Shown here piece after piece: positions 46,265 to 57,544 of a stretch of DNA of 64,000 nucleotides (position 1 is the stretch's first letter; each line of letters begins with the position of its first letter). The notes beneath the pieces were generated by a model. The model saw only the letters and a list, made by a program, of their open reading frames with translations. It had not been told where the DNA came from and did not search any database. The translations under genes were made by a program, and so were the position numbers. This DNA comes from Trichuris trichiura (Eukaryota; Nematoda; Enoplea; Trichinellida; Trichuridae): assembly GCA_037903355.1 (NCBI GenBank), contig JBAJFE010000019.1, forward strand, positions 248,001 to 312,000, given 5' to 3'.

Positions 46265-48688
46265 TACGTATTTTTATTTTTTGAAGCTGTTCGCACCAGT
46301 CTAATTCCAAGAACTGTAATTTATAGTTATGCAAATAATCATCTTCTTTTAGGTCATTAACATCATTTCGCAACAACAGCGCCGATTCTATCCGCATTGT
46401 TTGTAAAGAGCAGCCATTGGATGAACACTAGCTGTTACGCAATAAATGCATCATTGGTAACGTCTATCAAAAGGACTCGTTGACTACCAGCAGACTCAGA
46501 CTTTTATCTGTGCTGTTTTGTTACCATACAAGGGAAATGAACAATTTAAATACTTTCGCAGAGAACGCGCGATACAATGACTAAACGATTTTTTGTCTGC
46601 CAGAAATTTTGAACACGGTCAGGGAATAATTTCTGCTTTAAAGTTTTGCCGCGTTGAAGCCTGAACAGTAGCAGATAATGAAAGTAGGTTAGCTACTAAA
46701 AAGATTGACAACAAAGCACCGAAGTAGTAGAAACACCTAAGTTGCGGAGGAAAACCTGAACTGCAAACGTGTTAACACTTTCCGACAATTGTGCACAGTT
46801 TTTTAATAAGATTTTATTTGTAGGCTACGGAAAGCAAGTTTCGCTCATTTAGCAAAGCGAAAATGATAAAACAAAATTGAAAGCAGGTGTGTCATTGCGA
46901 AGGAATGAATAAGCCCGGAAATTCCGGATAAGCTTAGCCGCATCTAATTGAGCAAGAAGCCCATCGACTTCAAGTCAAGGCAGCGGAAAACTAAAATAAA
47001 GCTTAGGACTAATTTTGTTTCCTGAGGAGTGATGAGAAGGGAAAGAGGCTATTTCAAGTGCTTCGAAGTTACTTCCTAAAACGATCGTTTTAAGTCGAAG
47101 TGACTCGTTTTTTACGTTCGTCAACTTTTCACTTTAAGGTCGCCGCTGTAAAGTTAAACTTTTGCACTTCTGTCTTCGACATTCCTAACCACAAGCCGTC
47201 AGCAGTATTGAAACTTCGTATAATAGAGCCTAGACTGTATATTTCTATTCTTAAAATTGTCAGCTTCAGCTACGTCGCCTTTCTTTCAATTTCTTTTTTT
47301 CTCACTTATCCGTAAGGTGCTATATTAATTATGGCAATAATAGTTTGGCTTGCTATCGTTCTTATCATAACATCCAATCACTGACCTGCAAAAAATCGTG
47401 GCTGAATATTTCATTCACCTTTTTTTAGAGGAACCAGCAAGGAGTCGTTTAGCTCACAAAGTAGACAGAATTAACTGAGTGATGAAGAAATGTCCAAAGC
47501 CCTAACGAACTTCGCCATCTTTTTTAGACATATTCTTCAAGGATTCTCCCTGCGTAACCGCTGAAGATGCGCTGAGCCGTTACCCGAAAGTTTCAGGTAC
47601 AAAAAGCTTTGTTATTTGAAACAACAACGAAATTCTATATTCTGCATGAGTTCTGCTTAGAGATCTAATCGAACGATGAACATCAACAACAATACGAACT
47701 CATTCACACACCCACACATATATATAACTGCCGCCCGGGAAGCCCCGTCCATTTATACGCTACAAGGAACCTGAGCATCGCCTAGGTCGCAACCGCAACA
47801 AGCTTCTTACAGCAGCTTCTCCGTTTGAAGGCCGCAAGCAATTTGCAGAAGCATATGTGCAAATGAAGAAACATTAAAAACGATTAGCACAGCTTAAGAA
47901 TTCATTCAATGCCGAATAAATAAGATAAGCTTGATATAAGCATGTGGCTAGCAGGCGAAAACAGGAGTGGACGATAAAAAATTGATATCTACCTGAAAAT
48001 CGCATAGTTTCCCGATCACCAGTTAAGCGACGTATACTTCAACTGTTCAGCTGGTGATAAAGTGATGCATAGCTCATGCCGTGTTTGAGAAATAACGCTC
48101 ATAATAGGCACGCGGGATACTAAACGAGGAAAACAATTCAGATGTTTCTAATAGACAGATTTGCTACTAACGCTACCACCTAGACTACCCGCCGCAGATA
48201 TCTGTGAGCCGAACAGAGCTAACGAGGAAGCGAAAGAAATATGTTTGCCTTGCCGAATGGATTCAGTAAATGAAATCCGCTCGGCAGTGGGGAAACGAAG
48301 GAGACGTGGAATACCCACTTTGAGTAGTACACACTAAAGCGATGCGCAGACTTTCGAAATTTTATCTTTTCCCTCAATTTCAGGGACAGTTTTTATAGGT
48401 GCAGATTCTCCAGCTTCTGAATAACCTCTGTCCATCGGTATAAAACAAATCAAAATTGTTTCCCTCAAGCATGCAAAACGGTGATTAAATAACGTCGACC
48501 CCTCTGCCAGTTACAAAAGCTAGTTCCTGACTGAAAATCAAGCAGCTTTAATAACAGAAATGTTTTTTCGTGCTAACAAACGATAAAAGCACTTACTTTG
48601 CTTGTAAAGCCAATGCATGCGGGCGTTGTTAAGGAAATTCAACTACCATGTGTACTTGCTTATATTTCAGCATTACGGTAATTTCTTG
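46265..48688. other. intergenic with two candidate exons
   Basis: Apart from the exon candidates at 47528-47596 and 47743-47877 (listed separately), no gene is visible. The RNF170-like 5' UTR probably ends this stretch, with an acceptor-like tatatttcag at 48661-48670. Confidence 0.45.
47528..47877 (+). CDS. candidate exons of an unassigned small gene
   Basis: Two protein-like stretches on the plus strand. 47528-47596, after acceptor tttttag and before gtacaa, reads IFFKDSPCVTAEDALSRYPK. 47743-47877, ending in TAA, reads PRPFIRYKEPEHRLGRNRNK then LLTAASPFEGRKQFAEAYVQ. The second looks like the basic C-terminus of a small, perhaps mitochondrial, protein. The phases do not join directly, so at least one exon is missing or they are unrelated. 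Family not recognised. Confidence 0.3.
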
Positions 48689-49922
48689 ATGCAATCGACG
48701 GATTCTGTCGCGGAAGGGGAAAATGATTTTATTCTTGGGTTTGGGAACGAGGTTTTGTTCACGATTCTGGTTGCCTTATTGGTAGCGCCATTTGTTTCGT
48801 GGCTGGTGCAGTACACGCGGTAAGTTCAATTAGCAGCTGCGCGCTCTTTTCTTCCGTAAAGCTTTTCTTGCGTGGCAAATTGCGTGCCTTGCTCGATGGT
48901 TTTTGCCGGGAGCAAAAATTGTCAATCGCTAGGACCTATACTTTAAGATTAGCAGCATAAGGATCGCCTGTACGGGCGTTCCGAGCGTTCGGATTATTTC
49001 AGTTTGCGCGGTAACCCATAACTAAGAGGCAAGATGCTACAGTTGGCTAAAGAAGTTTTCAATCGTAAACAAAATTATTTTCCAATTGATTTGATTAAAT
49101 TTGGAATACCATGTAATTTCTTTCATTGAAATTGCGTTTGCGTCTGGAAAATGTCTTCCCGAAAATGCAACTGAATTGCTTGAAGTGTTTGCGCTTTTTA
49201 GGACATCAAATTGTATAGTTCGATGGATTTACGACGCGGCTACGTTTATGCAAAGCGGCTTGCGACAATTGCTATGCTCAGTCAGCCATTGGTTCGGTGA
49301 TAGGCTTTTATCCCACTCGTCTGTTAACCGTCCTGCGTCGGCGGAAAGGGATGGGGAAGAAGAAGCAATTGTTTCTGCACCCGTGAGAACTACTGATTCG
49401 AACGTTTGTTGCGTGTGTCTGATGGTCCACCGACTTCCAACGTTATCAAACTGTGGGCACATGTTTTGTGCTCAGTGCATACTCGGTTACTGGCAGCATG
49501 GATTCATAGGCAATGCCCTTCGGTGTCCCGTGTGCCGTGGTTCAGTAACGCTTCTAATGCCTTGTTTTACTGCCCAAGAGAGGCAGGCAAATCCAAACAT
49601 CATCCAGGAGATCACATCGTATAATCGAAGATTTTCCGGAGCTCCACGCCCATGGCTGGAATACATTACTGAAATACCGGTTCTCATTTCGCACATGTTT
49701 AGGCAGTTTTTTAGCGTGGGTAACTTGATGTGGATGTTCCGTCTTCGCATTGTTGTTTGCGTTATTGTGGCGATCGTTTACGCACTTTCTCCTTTCGACA
49801 TAATTCCCGAAGCCTTATTCGGTCTGCTGGGAATGCTTGACGACATTTTTGTTGTGGTTCTCTTACTTGTCTATTTAAGTATTGCCTATCGTCGCTTCAT
49901 TTCTTTTCACCTACACAGGTGA
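48689..49922 (+). CDS. RNF170: RNF170-like ER membrane E3 ubiquitin ligase
   Basis: Two exons, 48689-48819 and 49202-49922, join in phase 2 to 283 residues (human RNF170 has 258). There is one membrane segment near the N-terminus (VLFTILVALLVAPFVSW), then a RING-HC finger at about 114-160 (CCVCLMV, NCGHMFCAQCILGYW, LRCPVCRG), then the family signature EITSYNRRFSGAPRPW, FFSVGNLMWMFRLRI and a C-terminal DUF1232-type pair of membrane segments (ALSPFDIIPEALFGLLGMLD). RNF170 works at the endoplasmic reticulum in ubiquitination of activated IP3 receptors. The ATG at 48689 is preferred over an ORF start at 48617, because a good acceptor (tatatttcag, 48670) lies between. The linker before the RING is longer than in vertebrates. 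Confidence 0.93.
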
Positions 49923-49978
49923 CCGTCAAACCGTAATGCAACCTGTGTAAAGCCATCCTTGCCACGAATACCTTTGTG

Positions 49979-49984
49979 AATAAA
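49979..49984 (+). promoter_or_regulatory. polyadenylation signal of the RNF170-like gene
   Basis: AATAAA 56 nt after the TGA stop of the RNF170-like gene. Confidence 0.6.
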
Positions 49985-50634
49985 AACCCATCTGAATACG
50001 ACCTAAAGCGAATAACTCTTTGTGGCAACATTTCTGAGTTGCGGAAGAAATGAAAGCAAAAGCGTCTTAAGAAAAGCCGCTAGCAAAAATGAAGCATTAT
50101 CGGGCATGTTATTTTCGGTAAGTTATTCATCTCGCATAAACCCGTCTCACCCTATCCGTTGAGTACCAGTGACGTGTTAGCATATTGGTGCTTGAATGTC
50201 GTCCATACAAGAAAGCAAACAGTGTTGAAACACTATAATAGGCATTTGCTCAAGCATTGGATAAATAGTGGGCAGAAAAGAATGCAGATGAACGAAACTA
50301 ATCCTTTTAAAAATAGCTATTTTGCCTCTCCACTAGCTTTTACTTAGTTGGCGTCGACTTCCGATAGGTGTTCTTCTTTTGCCACTCGAATCTTTGTGCC
50401 ACTAAGAAAAGCAGTTCTACTAAACATTTCTCAGGGAACAGTAATATACCTGCTTATAGTTATTTTTAACGAGCATAACTTCCCGCTGTTACAGTAATAA
50501 TGATGCGTAGGTGTTTAATAGGAGCATAAGAAGAAAAATTGTTACAAACCTTACAGCTGGATAACATTGACGGCCCCATGAACCAACTGATTGAGCATTA
50601 AAAACACATTAGCCTGCCAGGGTGGAAATACGCA
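49985..50634. other. short intergenic stretch
   Basis: No gene seen between the RNF170-like gene and the first Penelope insertion. ORF 50159-50347 has no support. Confidence 0.6.
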
Positions 50635-50647
50635 TTAATCAGTTGAA
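50635..50647. repeat. 13-bp target-site duplication, left copy (PLE 1)
   Basis: ttaatcagttgaa, repeated exactly at 54145-54157, bracketing PLE copy 1. Confidence 0.9.
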
Positions 50648-50798
50648 TGGTTGTAAGGTCTTCTACGGCTTTTCCCGTTTCTTCGTTGTGCTGTTATCTG
50701 TAATTAAACTAAAACAACTGCTCTACCAACGGATGGATGAGCCGTTATTAAGAAAATGTACAGATATCAACGCACTCAACTTTTTTAATGTTCAAAGC

Positions 50799-50826
50799 TG
50801 TCGGAACGCTCTAGTTCCGTCGTCAG
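50799..50826 (-). ncRNA. hammerhead-like core, mutated (PLE 1 left end)
   Basis: CTGACGA and stem II are present, but the conserved GAAA reads GACA here (plus-strand tgtc instead of tttc), which should abolish cleavage. The counterpart in the right end of the same element is intact. Confidence 0.55.
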
Positions 50827-51530
50827 TGAGCTGGTGGAGGAGGTGTTATTTTCCAGACGGTGTTATATAGGCTCACGTAACAATAGGAATGGGGGTCGAG
50901 GTCAGCGCGGCAGAGAGCAACACTTGGTTTTACTAATCAGTGGGTCCCAAGCTGAGCTAACCTCTTGTCCTTTGTCACGGTTGATGGTATGGTTATGGCG
51001 ATGGAAAAGAGCCTCCTTAACCCGGCGGAGATGTAAGTGGCTCTCACGACAAATAATCTGCGGTTGTAGGTCGAGAGAGCATTGAGAGGAATGCTCGACG
51101 ACCACCGACGCTTTGATCGTCTCTTCTATGATCTTCTCCGGTTTGAGCTTCTGTGGTCGGCCTCGTCGCGGATTATTTGTCCTTTGTCCGTCGGGTTCGG
51201 TCAGTCTTCGCATCGCCTCTTTGTATCGGCCGACGTTGGTCATGTGTTGGCTGTACCTGTGAAATAAAGTGTTGCCCGTTTCTCCTATGTAGGAGGCGTT
51301 GCAACCGCATCTTATCTCATAGACGACGCCCGGTCTCCTATCAAAGGGAACTATGATCTTATCGCTCCTCACCATTGAACGCAAACTGTTACATGTTGTA
51401 AATCGAACCTTGAAATCTAGGGAACGGCTTAATCGTAGGATTCGTTCCCCGATGCCGTTGTAATAAGGGATAAACAAAATGGGGCGACTATTCGTGATGT
51501 CAATGTTATTATTCGCAATGGTATTAGTAT

Positions 51531-51543
51531 TATCAGTGTTATT
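51531..51543. repeat. 13-bp target-site duplication, left copy (nested element)
   Basis: tatcagtgttatt, repeated exactly at 51970-51982. Removing one copy plus 51544-51969 restores the PLE linker sequence seen in copy 2. Confidence 0.92.
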
Positions 51544-51673
51544 TTCATAGTAAATCTTCAGATTCACGGGTTTGGCCTGTTGGGTGTATCTGTAAGTAAA
51601 CTTCAAAATGCCCTACCAACGGATGGATGAGCAAATTGTTAGAAAAATTACAGAACAAGTCGAATACCGTACG

Positions 51674-51702
51674 TTTCGGAACTGCTCGTGTTCCGTCGTC
51701 AG
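51674..51702 (-). ncRNA. hammerhead-like core, left arm of nested element
   Basis: Minus strand: CTGACGA, stem cggaac/gttccg with loop acgagca, GAAA, then ACGT as minimal helix III. Confidence 0.6.
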
Positions 51703-51771
51703 CAGTGTTGGGGAGCAGTTCCGAAACGTACGGTATTCGATTCGGTATTCGATTCGTACTCCCCAACACTG

Positions 51772-51800
51772 CTGACGACGGAACACGAGCAGTTCCGAAA
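51772..51800 (+). ncRNA. hammerhead-like core, right arm of nested element
   Basis: Plus-strand counterpart of the left-arm core; CTGACGA at 51772 and GAAA at 51797-51800, followed by CGTACGG. Confidence 0.6.
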
Positions 51801-53932
51801 CGTACGGTATTCGATTTGTTCTGTAATTTCTCTAACAATTTGCTCATCCATCCGTTGGAAGGGCATTTTGAAGTTTACTTACAGATACACCCAACAGGAC
51901 AAACCCGTGAATCTGAAGATCTACTATGAAACTATTCAAGCCTGTTAAAAGACATCCTGTTTTTCGAAATATCAGTGTTATTGAGGTTATTATTTTCGTC
52001 GTTAGGGGAAGGATTTGAGTGCCGTCTGCATTCGGCGATGATGCGTTTAACTAGAGAGTGTGGGTACCCATTTTCTGTGAAAGTTTGGAGGATGTATTTT
52101 AATTCAGCCGGAAGAAATGCGGGGTCACAGATTGCTAGGGCCCGATCAACCATCCCTTTTACAATACCTCGTTTGACTGATAAAGGATGGTGGGAAGAGA
52201 AATGCAGATACCTGTTGGAATGGGTTGGTTTTCTGTAAACGGAGGTCCTTATTTGGTTGCCCTGTTTTATCACTAGTACGTCTAAAAAAGGAAGTTTGTT
52301 ATTTACTTCTGTTTCCATCGTTAACCGTATATTATTGGGAAAGATACTGTTTAAGTGGCTTAGGAAAGTCCCCTCCTTGCCCGCGGTGGTAATGGCAAAA
52401 ATGTCGTCTACGTAACGTTTGAAAAAGATAGGCGCGTCGTCAGAACCTATGCTAGCGAAGGCCTTTTCTTCGAAGTGTTCCATGAAGATTTCGGCTAGAA
52501 TGGGGGAAAGGGGGCTGCCCATAGGAGCACCATCTGTTTGTAAGAAGAAGCTGTCTTGGAATCTGAAGTAATTCCCTTGTTTCATGCAAAAGGCAATCAG
52601 TTTTGTTATGTGAAAGAGGTTTAGTTTGGTTTTTAGGGGTCTCGTGGTGTCACGTTTTAAAAGTTTCTCTAAGAGGTCAATTGTGTAGTTTATGGGAATA
52701 CTCGTGAAAAGGTCTTTGACGTCATAGCTTACCATAATGCTGTTCGGTGTTAATGTGATTGGTTTTAACGCCGTGCAGAAGTCTTTGCAGTTTTTGACAT
52801 GGGATTTACGTTTACCCGTTAACGGTTGAAGAATGTCTTTTAGATAAGTGCACAACTTTGATGTTACGCTATTGACGCTGGAAACGACTGGTCTTAGCGG
52901 AATACCTTCCTTGTGGATCTTGGGGAGTCCGTATAGTTCAGGGCATTTAACATTGTTTAAGAAGAAAATGTAGTTACTTATGTAGGCGAGCTGTTGGTCG
53001 TTTTTCTCGCTCGCGAAAGCCTCCAATAAAGCCCTCAATTCTACACGTGTCTGTGGTGTTGGATCTTCAGGAATGGGGTGGTATATTGTACTGTCTAAGA
53101 GGATGTTTATTTTCTGTATATAGTCATTTCTGTTAAGGAGAACCACAACGTTACCTTTATCCGCTTTGGTGATTATTATGTCTTTTCGCGACCTTAGTTG
53201 TTTTATAACCCGCTGCTCCTCGTGGGATACTTTAGGTGTTGATGATGGGCGACTCTGCAATAGGATGTTTGATATTGATGCTCTGACCTGTGTAGCCTTT
53301 ACAGATTCAGTGTGAGAGAGCCCGCTCTCCACCGAGGAGATAATGTCCATAACGGGAATATTCTTAGGGGTGGGAACGAAGTTTAGTCCCCTGGCGAGAA
53401 CCCCTTTCTCAATCTCATTCAAGCTGGTAGAGCTTAGATTGACCACTACTTTATCAATGCTTTGTATGCCGGGGTTCTTGGTGCGTTTGTTTGATCTTGT
53501 AAATTCCCAAGACCGCGAACTTTATAAAGTGTTGAGTTTTTTATTTAAGATCTCAGTCTGATGTAGTTTGGCTAATGCGCAGCTGTTTTTAATATATACA
53601 TGCAACTGAGATATGAAATTGAAATTAATTGAACGTGAAAGAAATTGTGTACAATGGCTGCATGCATTTTTAAGTAGGGGAGAAGATTTTCTATGATCAC
53701 GAATAGTACCTTTTAGGAGGGAGACCCCGGTCGATTGTAACAGTTTTGACGTTCTTGTATTTTGGGCATGGTTCCATTTTGTTTGGAAACATTTTGGTAG
53801 GAGACCTGCATCGCGGCATTTTAGTAGGAATGTCAACTTACCCATCGTTAATGTCAATTTCATTCATGATCTTTCAAGTTACGTGAGCCTATATAACACC
53901 GTTCAGAGAATAACACCTCCTCCACCACCTCA

Positions 53933-53960
53933 CTGACGACGGAACTAGAGCGTTCCGAAA
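53933..53960 (+). ncRNA. hammerhead-like core (PLE 1 right end)
   Basis: CTGACGA, stem cggaac/gttccg with loop tagagc, GAAA, then AGCT. Intact, in the antisense direction relative to the PLE 1 ORF. Confidence 0.62.
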
Positions 53961-54157
53961 GCTTTGAACATTAAAAAAGTTGAGTGCGTTGATATCTGTA
54001 CTTTTTCTTAATAACGGCTCATCCATCCGTTGGTAGAGCAGTTGTTTTAGTTTAATTACAGATAACAGCACAACGAAAAAACGGGAAAAGCCGTAGAAGA
54101 CCTTACAACCATGAAAATTCAACCCATTACAAAACATCCAGTTTTTAATCAGTTGAA

Positions 54158-54919
54158 GTACAAATAATATAGTTGGTAGTCCGCTCGCGTGGCAGTCGGA
54201 ATTAAAGTTTCCACCGAAATTTTCAAGCTAATTAAGTTTTATTCGGTTAACCAAACTTATTCTGCCTTTGAAAACATAGCTTTTTGGTACATGACAAAGA
54301 AAATTCGTGTTTACTATATAATTTTACTGTTACCAAAGTGTTCCGTTATAATAATTAACCAGTTTGACCAACAGAGCTTTCGCGTGATGCCTTCGCCCGT
54401 TTTCAGCGGACAGAGAAGAGGAAATTCTTCTGTCGACTGGAAAGCGACGCCTGGAAGCTACTATGGCCAAATTTGTTAATTGTTGCAACGGGACACTTTC
54501 GTAACAACAAGACTACATAATAAGCATAAATAAAGCTTATTCTGCCGACGAAACAGCACGGTCACCAATATTTTCAATGGTGTAAGTCATCTTGTTCGCG
54601 TCAAAACGTTTTCGATGCGAGGCCTTCTAATGGATTACCGTAGCTGTAAATCAGGAATGTTCCAACTAAGCCGACTGAGTAGCCCAGCAAAAGAACATCT
54701 CTGTGAAAAGATTTTACTACGTTTGAATGCGTAGGCAGTAATTGCAATTGCATTGTAACAGTAATCTTAATGTGACGCTCAGGTTACTTCGTTATTTTTC
54801 GTTTAAAATCAACTACCAAAGAAGCGCTGCAGTCAAACAGTTGTTATTAACTACAGCTGACGAGCGGTCTAACTGATTTTAAGCTGGTAACAATTGTAAA
54901 ATATACGCAAAAGCGAAGC
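54158..54919. other. intergenic
   Basis: From the right PLE 1 target duplication to the first exon of the KH gene. ORF 54189-54479 (96 codons) has no homology. It should contain the KH-gene promoter. Confidence 0.55.
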
Positions 54920-56299
54920 ATGTCACTTGCAACTGCCAGTGACGGAGCTGAGTAAGTATTACGGATACTCTCTCGCTCAGGTTGGAAGCTTGCTTAGAAA
55001 AGCGCATGATTGTACCAGAGAGATTGACTGTTTGAACACGTTCCTCCAGTTATAAAAGTTTTATTTAGGACAAGCCGAAGCCACCCCACGCTAGCATCGG
55101 AAGCTCTAAAGATCTATTCGTTTCTAACCACCGATGATCGACCAGTGGCCGTCAAACCAACTGACAACAGCGACGCTCCAGTCAAACCTGCCTGGAGACT
55201 ATTTAGAAGTGGCAAAGGCGCCCAGTATGACATGGCCCACGTGGACAGCTTTTTGAAATTTGACATTGAACAGTGTCGAAGGCATGGGCTTGAAAACACT
55301 ATATTTCAATTGCCAATTGAATTATGCAACGTGGCGGCAAACGAGAGACGCCGAAGCCTCAAGACTCAAGGTTTTCTCATTTGGGCTGAACTATGCGACC
55401 GGATGCTTCCGCCGGAAAACTCAGCGCTGAAAGTAATTGAATCCGCAACGAATACGGCGCTGGAATTTCGACAAGTCGACGAGTCCTGCTGCTGGCGTTA
55501 CCTTAATGTCAACGCCTTGAATGAAAAGCTCCTGTCAGCAGCGGTACTTTTCTTAAGGCAAATTTTTGAATTCAACTTCATTGTAAAATTTGAAGACATG
55601 GTACGCATTTGTTACAAATGTTGGCGACGCCAAGAGGTGAAAGCGTCCACGGAGCTTGAGAACATTATCCATCAGGAAGTTAAACCAAAGTGTCTACTAA
55701 ACTGTGCTGCCAAAAAGGCGCAACCTGACCAAAATTGTGAAAAGCCAACAGAAGATGCGGAAACAGCCAATCAGGTGGTGAACCATTCGTCGGCCGCAGC
55801 TACGCGACGTAAAGTCGTGCCGTCGGATTTACTAATCGAAGAAGACGAAGTGCAACAAATTGTTATGACAATACTGGGTAGTGCAGAACTGGATAAAAAA
55901 ACAGAAAGAAAACCTGAATGCAATACGTATTCGTATCAATGTACTGTACGAATAGATAGCAGAATGTTTGGTCCCCTAATTGGTAAACATGGCTGTACGG
56001 CTGGCATAATCGAGCATTTGACAAGCTGTAAGGTCACTTTCATGGCGGAGAATCAGATAAGCACAATTCTTGTAGTGGCAACCAACCAAAATGATCTCGA
56101 TCGAGGAAAAAGCCTTTCTTATCTCTTAGCTCATGGAGTCCTTCGATTTGGAAACATGTACGATACGCTAGCTAGGATATTTTTCAGTATGTCCAAATGT
56201 CCGGCAGCTTGTAAATTAGCAATCGATGCAAGCAAGCAAAACGAACTGACAATGACGAAAAACTCGAGTGAGCATTCATTTGCATATTCGTACACTTAA
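54920..56299 (+). CDS. KH-domain RNA-binding protein, family not recognised
   Basis: Two exons, 54920-54951 (MSLATASDGA plus a split codon, donor gtaagt) and 55069-56299, giving 420 residues. Codon phases close, and the first ATG is preferred because the long exon has no ATG near its start. A KH domain lies at about 300-370 (TVRIDSRMFGPLIGKHGCTA, then IIEHLTSCKV), with the GxxG loop GKHG at 316-319, so single-stranded nucleic acid binding is likely. Residues 50-190 are predicted helical and rich in Cys/Trp (LIWAELCDRML, ESCCWRYLNVNALN) without a match that I recognise. A polar linker (about 210-260) joins them. There is no signal peptide or membrane segment. It could be a germline or translational regulator, but that is only a guess. 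Confidence 0.75.
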
Positions 56300-57382
56300 A
56301 ATCTCTTCGACCAAACAAACACAGGCACTAAGATGGACATAAATTAAATACCACACTTCGATAATTTCGCTCAAACAGTTTCACTTTCGACTGTCTTGTT
56401 CAGGCCGTAAGACCAAAGTCATTTTGTGATTTATTCCCGCCGTCACAACGTCGTCACAAGAGGCCGATGGGAAACTAGGTTTCCAGCAATAATAATAATT
56501 TCCATTCATTCGAAAATAGAAAACCATTAATAATTTTTATTCCCTAATCATAAGGTTCTGAAAGCATTAAACGTTTTTATCTTCAACAATAACGCTGTAG
56601 CTTTGGCAGCTCCCGCTTTCAAAAGGCACATTCCTTTGGACGAGCCTTGCCGGCGGTATGGAAAAAGCCGATATTTCCATTTTAACGAGTCGTATAAATG
56701 GAAAGAAAGAGGACGACGTTTCATGTTTAACGGACTTTCCAGATGGAATAGAAGGGAAGATTTTAAACAAGGAAAGGTAAGCGCACCGAACCCATTGGCC
56801 TGACGTTGCACTTTCATCTTGCGCTCTTTAAAAGGAAACGAACAACGACTGCTGCTGCTACTGTTCAAAGGCAGAAGCCCAAAGATATCAGTTAGTAAGA
56901 AAGACTGCGGAAGCGACGCGCATCGACAGTCACGAAGCATTGGAAGACGAAACAAAGCTCGGCTAGTCCTGTAATTTGGCGGTTTGTATTTGCATACGAG
57001 CTTGGAAATCACGTAAGCAACTCAAGCTAGCAGTTTGCAACTTCAAGATGCTCTACTGGTCAAGCAACATAGCATGACAACAGTATTGGTAATGCAAGTC
57101 GAAAAATCTGAAGGCTTCTCATGAAGACATTTACATACGGGCAGTCAGCCTACATCATCATATGTAGACTTCAACGTCACTGCTGCTACCGAAACTATAC
57201 TGTCGTCATGTTTATTAAATCTTGATTTCTAACACGCCTTTGTGCTATCATTACTTGCAAGCAGTTTTAGATATGATTCGTTACAGGCTTGAAAAGCAGC
57301 ATAGCCTTTTCTGGACTTTCCTTTAGCATAACGCATCGTCCGCTGCGCCTTAGAAGAAACCGAAATAGAAATATGTTACGAT
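56300..57382. other. intergenic with one candidate two-exon gene
   Basis: See the candidate at 56555-56966. The long minus-strand ORF 56548-57012 (154 codons) overlaps it and is probably its shadow. Confidence 0.4.
56555..56966 (+). CDS. candidate small spliced gene, start missing
   Basis: Exon 56555-56776 (acceptor ccctaatcataag, strong donor AAAG|gtaagc) reads in phase 0, including FKRHIPLDEPCRRYGKSRYF, HFNESYKWKERGRRFMFNGL and SRWNRREDFKQGK. It joins in phase 0 to 56835-56966 (ETNNDCCCYCSKAEAQRYQL ... TKLG, stop), a total of 117 residues. The basic/aromatic composition and the good splice sites look real, but no initiator Met precedes it, the second exon is open in more than one frame, and no family is recognised. 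Confidence 0.3.
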
Positions 57383-57395
57383 GCACTGGATAATT
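57383..57395. repeat. 13-bp target-site duplication, left copy (PLE 2)
   Basis: gcactggataatt, repeated exactly at 60452-60464. Confidence 0.92.
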
Positions 57396-57544
57396 GGTTG
57401 TAAGGTCTTCTACGGCTTTTCCCGTTTTTTCGTTGTGCTGTTATCTGTAATTAAACTAAAACAACTGCTCTACCAACGGATGGATGAGCCGTTATTAAGA
57501 AAATGTACAGATATCAACGCACTCAACTTTTTAATGTTCAAAGC

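Larger units (their letters stand above)
51544..51969. mobile_element. 426-bp palindromic non-autonomous PLE-type element
   Basis: Inserted into the linker between RT and GIY-YIG of PLE 1. Left arm (about 51549-51720) and right arm (about 51757-51930) are inverted copies. The centre repeats ggtattcgattc. Only the right side has an extra tail of about 38 nt (actattcaagcctgttaaaa ... cctgtttttcgaaa), resembling the tails of PLE 1 and 2. Each arm has a hammerhead-like core. It shares the ccaacggatggatgagc motif with the PLE ends. Apparent ORFs of 100 codons on both strands are by-products of the palindrome. It encodes no RT, so it must be moved in trans. Confidence 0.88.
50902..53863 (-). pseudogene. 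PLE 1 reverse transcriptase / GIY-YIG polyprotein, disrupted
   Basis: Reading leftwards from 53863, the N-terminal part runs to a TAA at about 53522 (TTA TAA where copy 2 has TTA TAC). The same frame then continues from 53446 to 51932 with the whole RT core: SYDVKDLFTSIP, APMGSPLSPILAE, and an intact YVDD active-site box. The nested palindromic element then interrupts it, and the C-terminal GIY-YIG endonuclease resumes at 51606-50902 (VVYEIRCGCNASYIGETGN). It differs from copy 2 at a small number of positions. The RT catalytic residues survive, but the protein cannot be made whole. Confidence 0.93.
50648..54144 (-). mobile_element. Penelope-like retroelement, copy 1, with nested insertion
   Basis: A 3497-bp element coding on the minus strand. 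Ends 50649-50881 and 53878-54110 are inverted copies of about 233 bp. Only the right end extends about 34 nt further (atgaaaattcaacccattac...). Perfect 13-bp flanking duplications (50635-50647 and 54145-54157) mark a recent insertion. The coding region (RT then GIY-YIG) is split by a 426-bp palindromic element at 51544-51969 and carries a nonsense codon. Orientation is opposite to copy 2. Confidence 0.93.

Noticed and set aside
48617..48688. Upstream start for the RNF170-like protein
   Set aside because: The extension crosses a strong acceptor (tatatttcag at 48661-48670) and adds residues with no counterpart in the family; the ATG at 48689 fits better.
51545..51929. Two identical-looking 100-codon ORFs on opposite strands
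   Set aside because: They arise because the nested element is a palindrome; the translation includes ribozyme-like sequence and has no protein domain.
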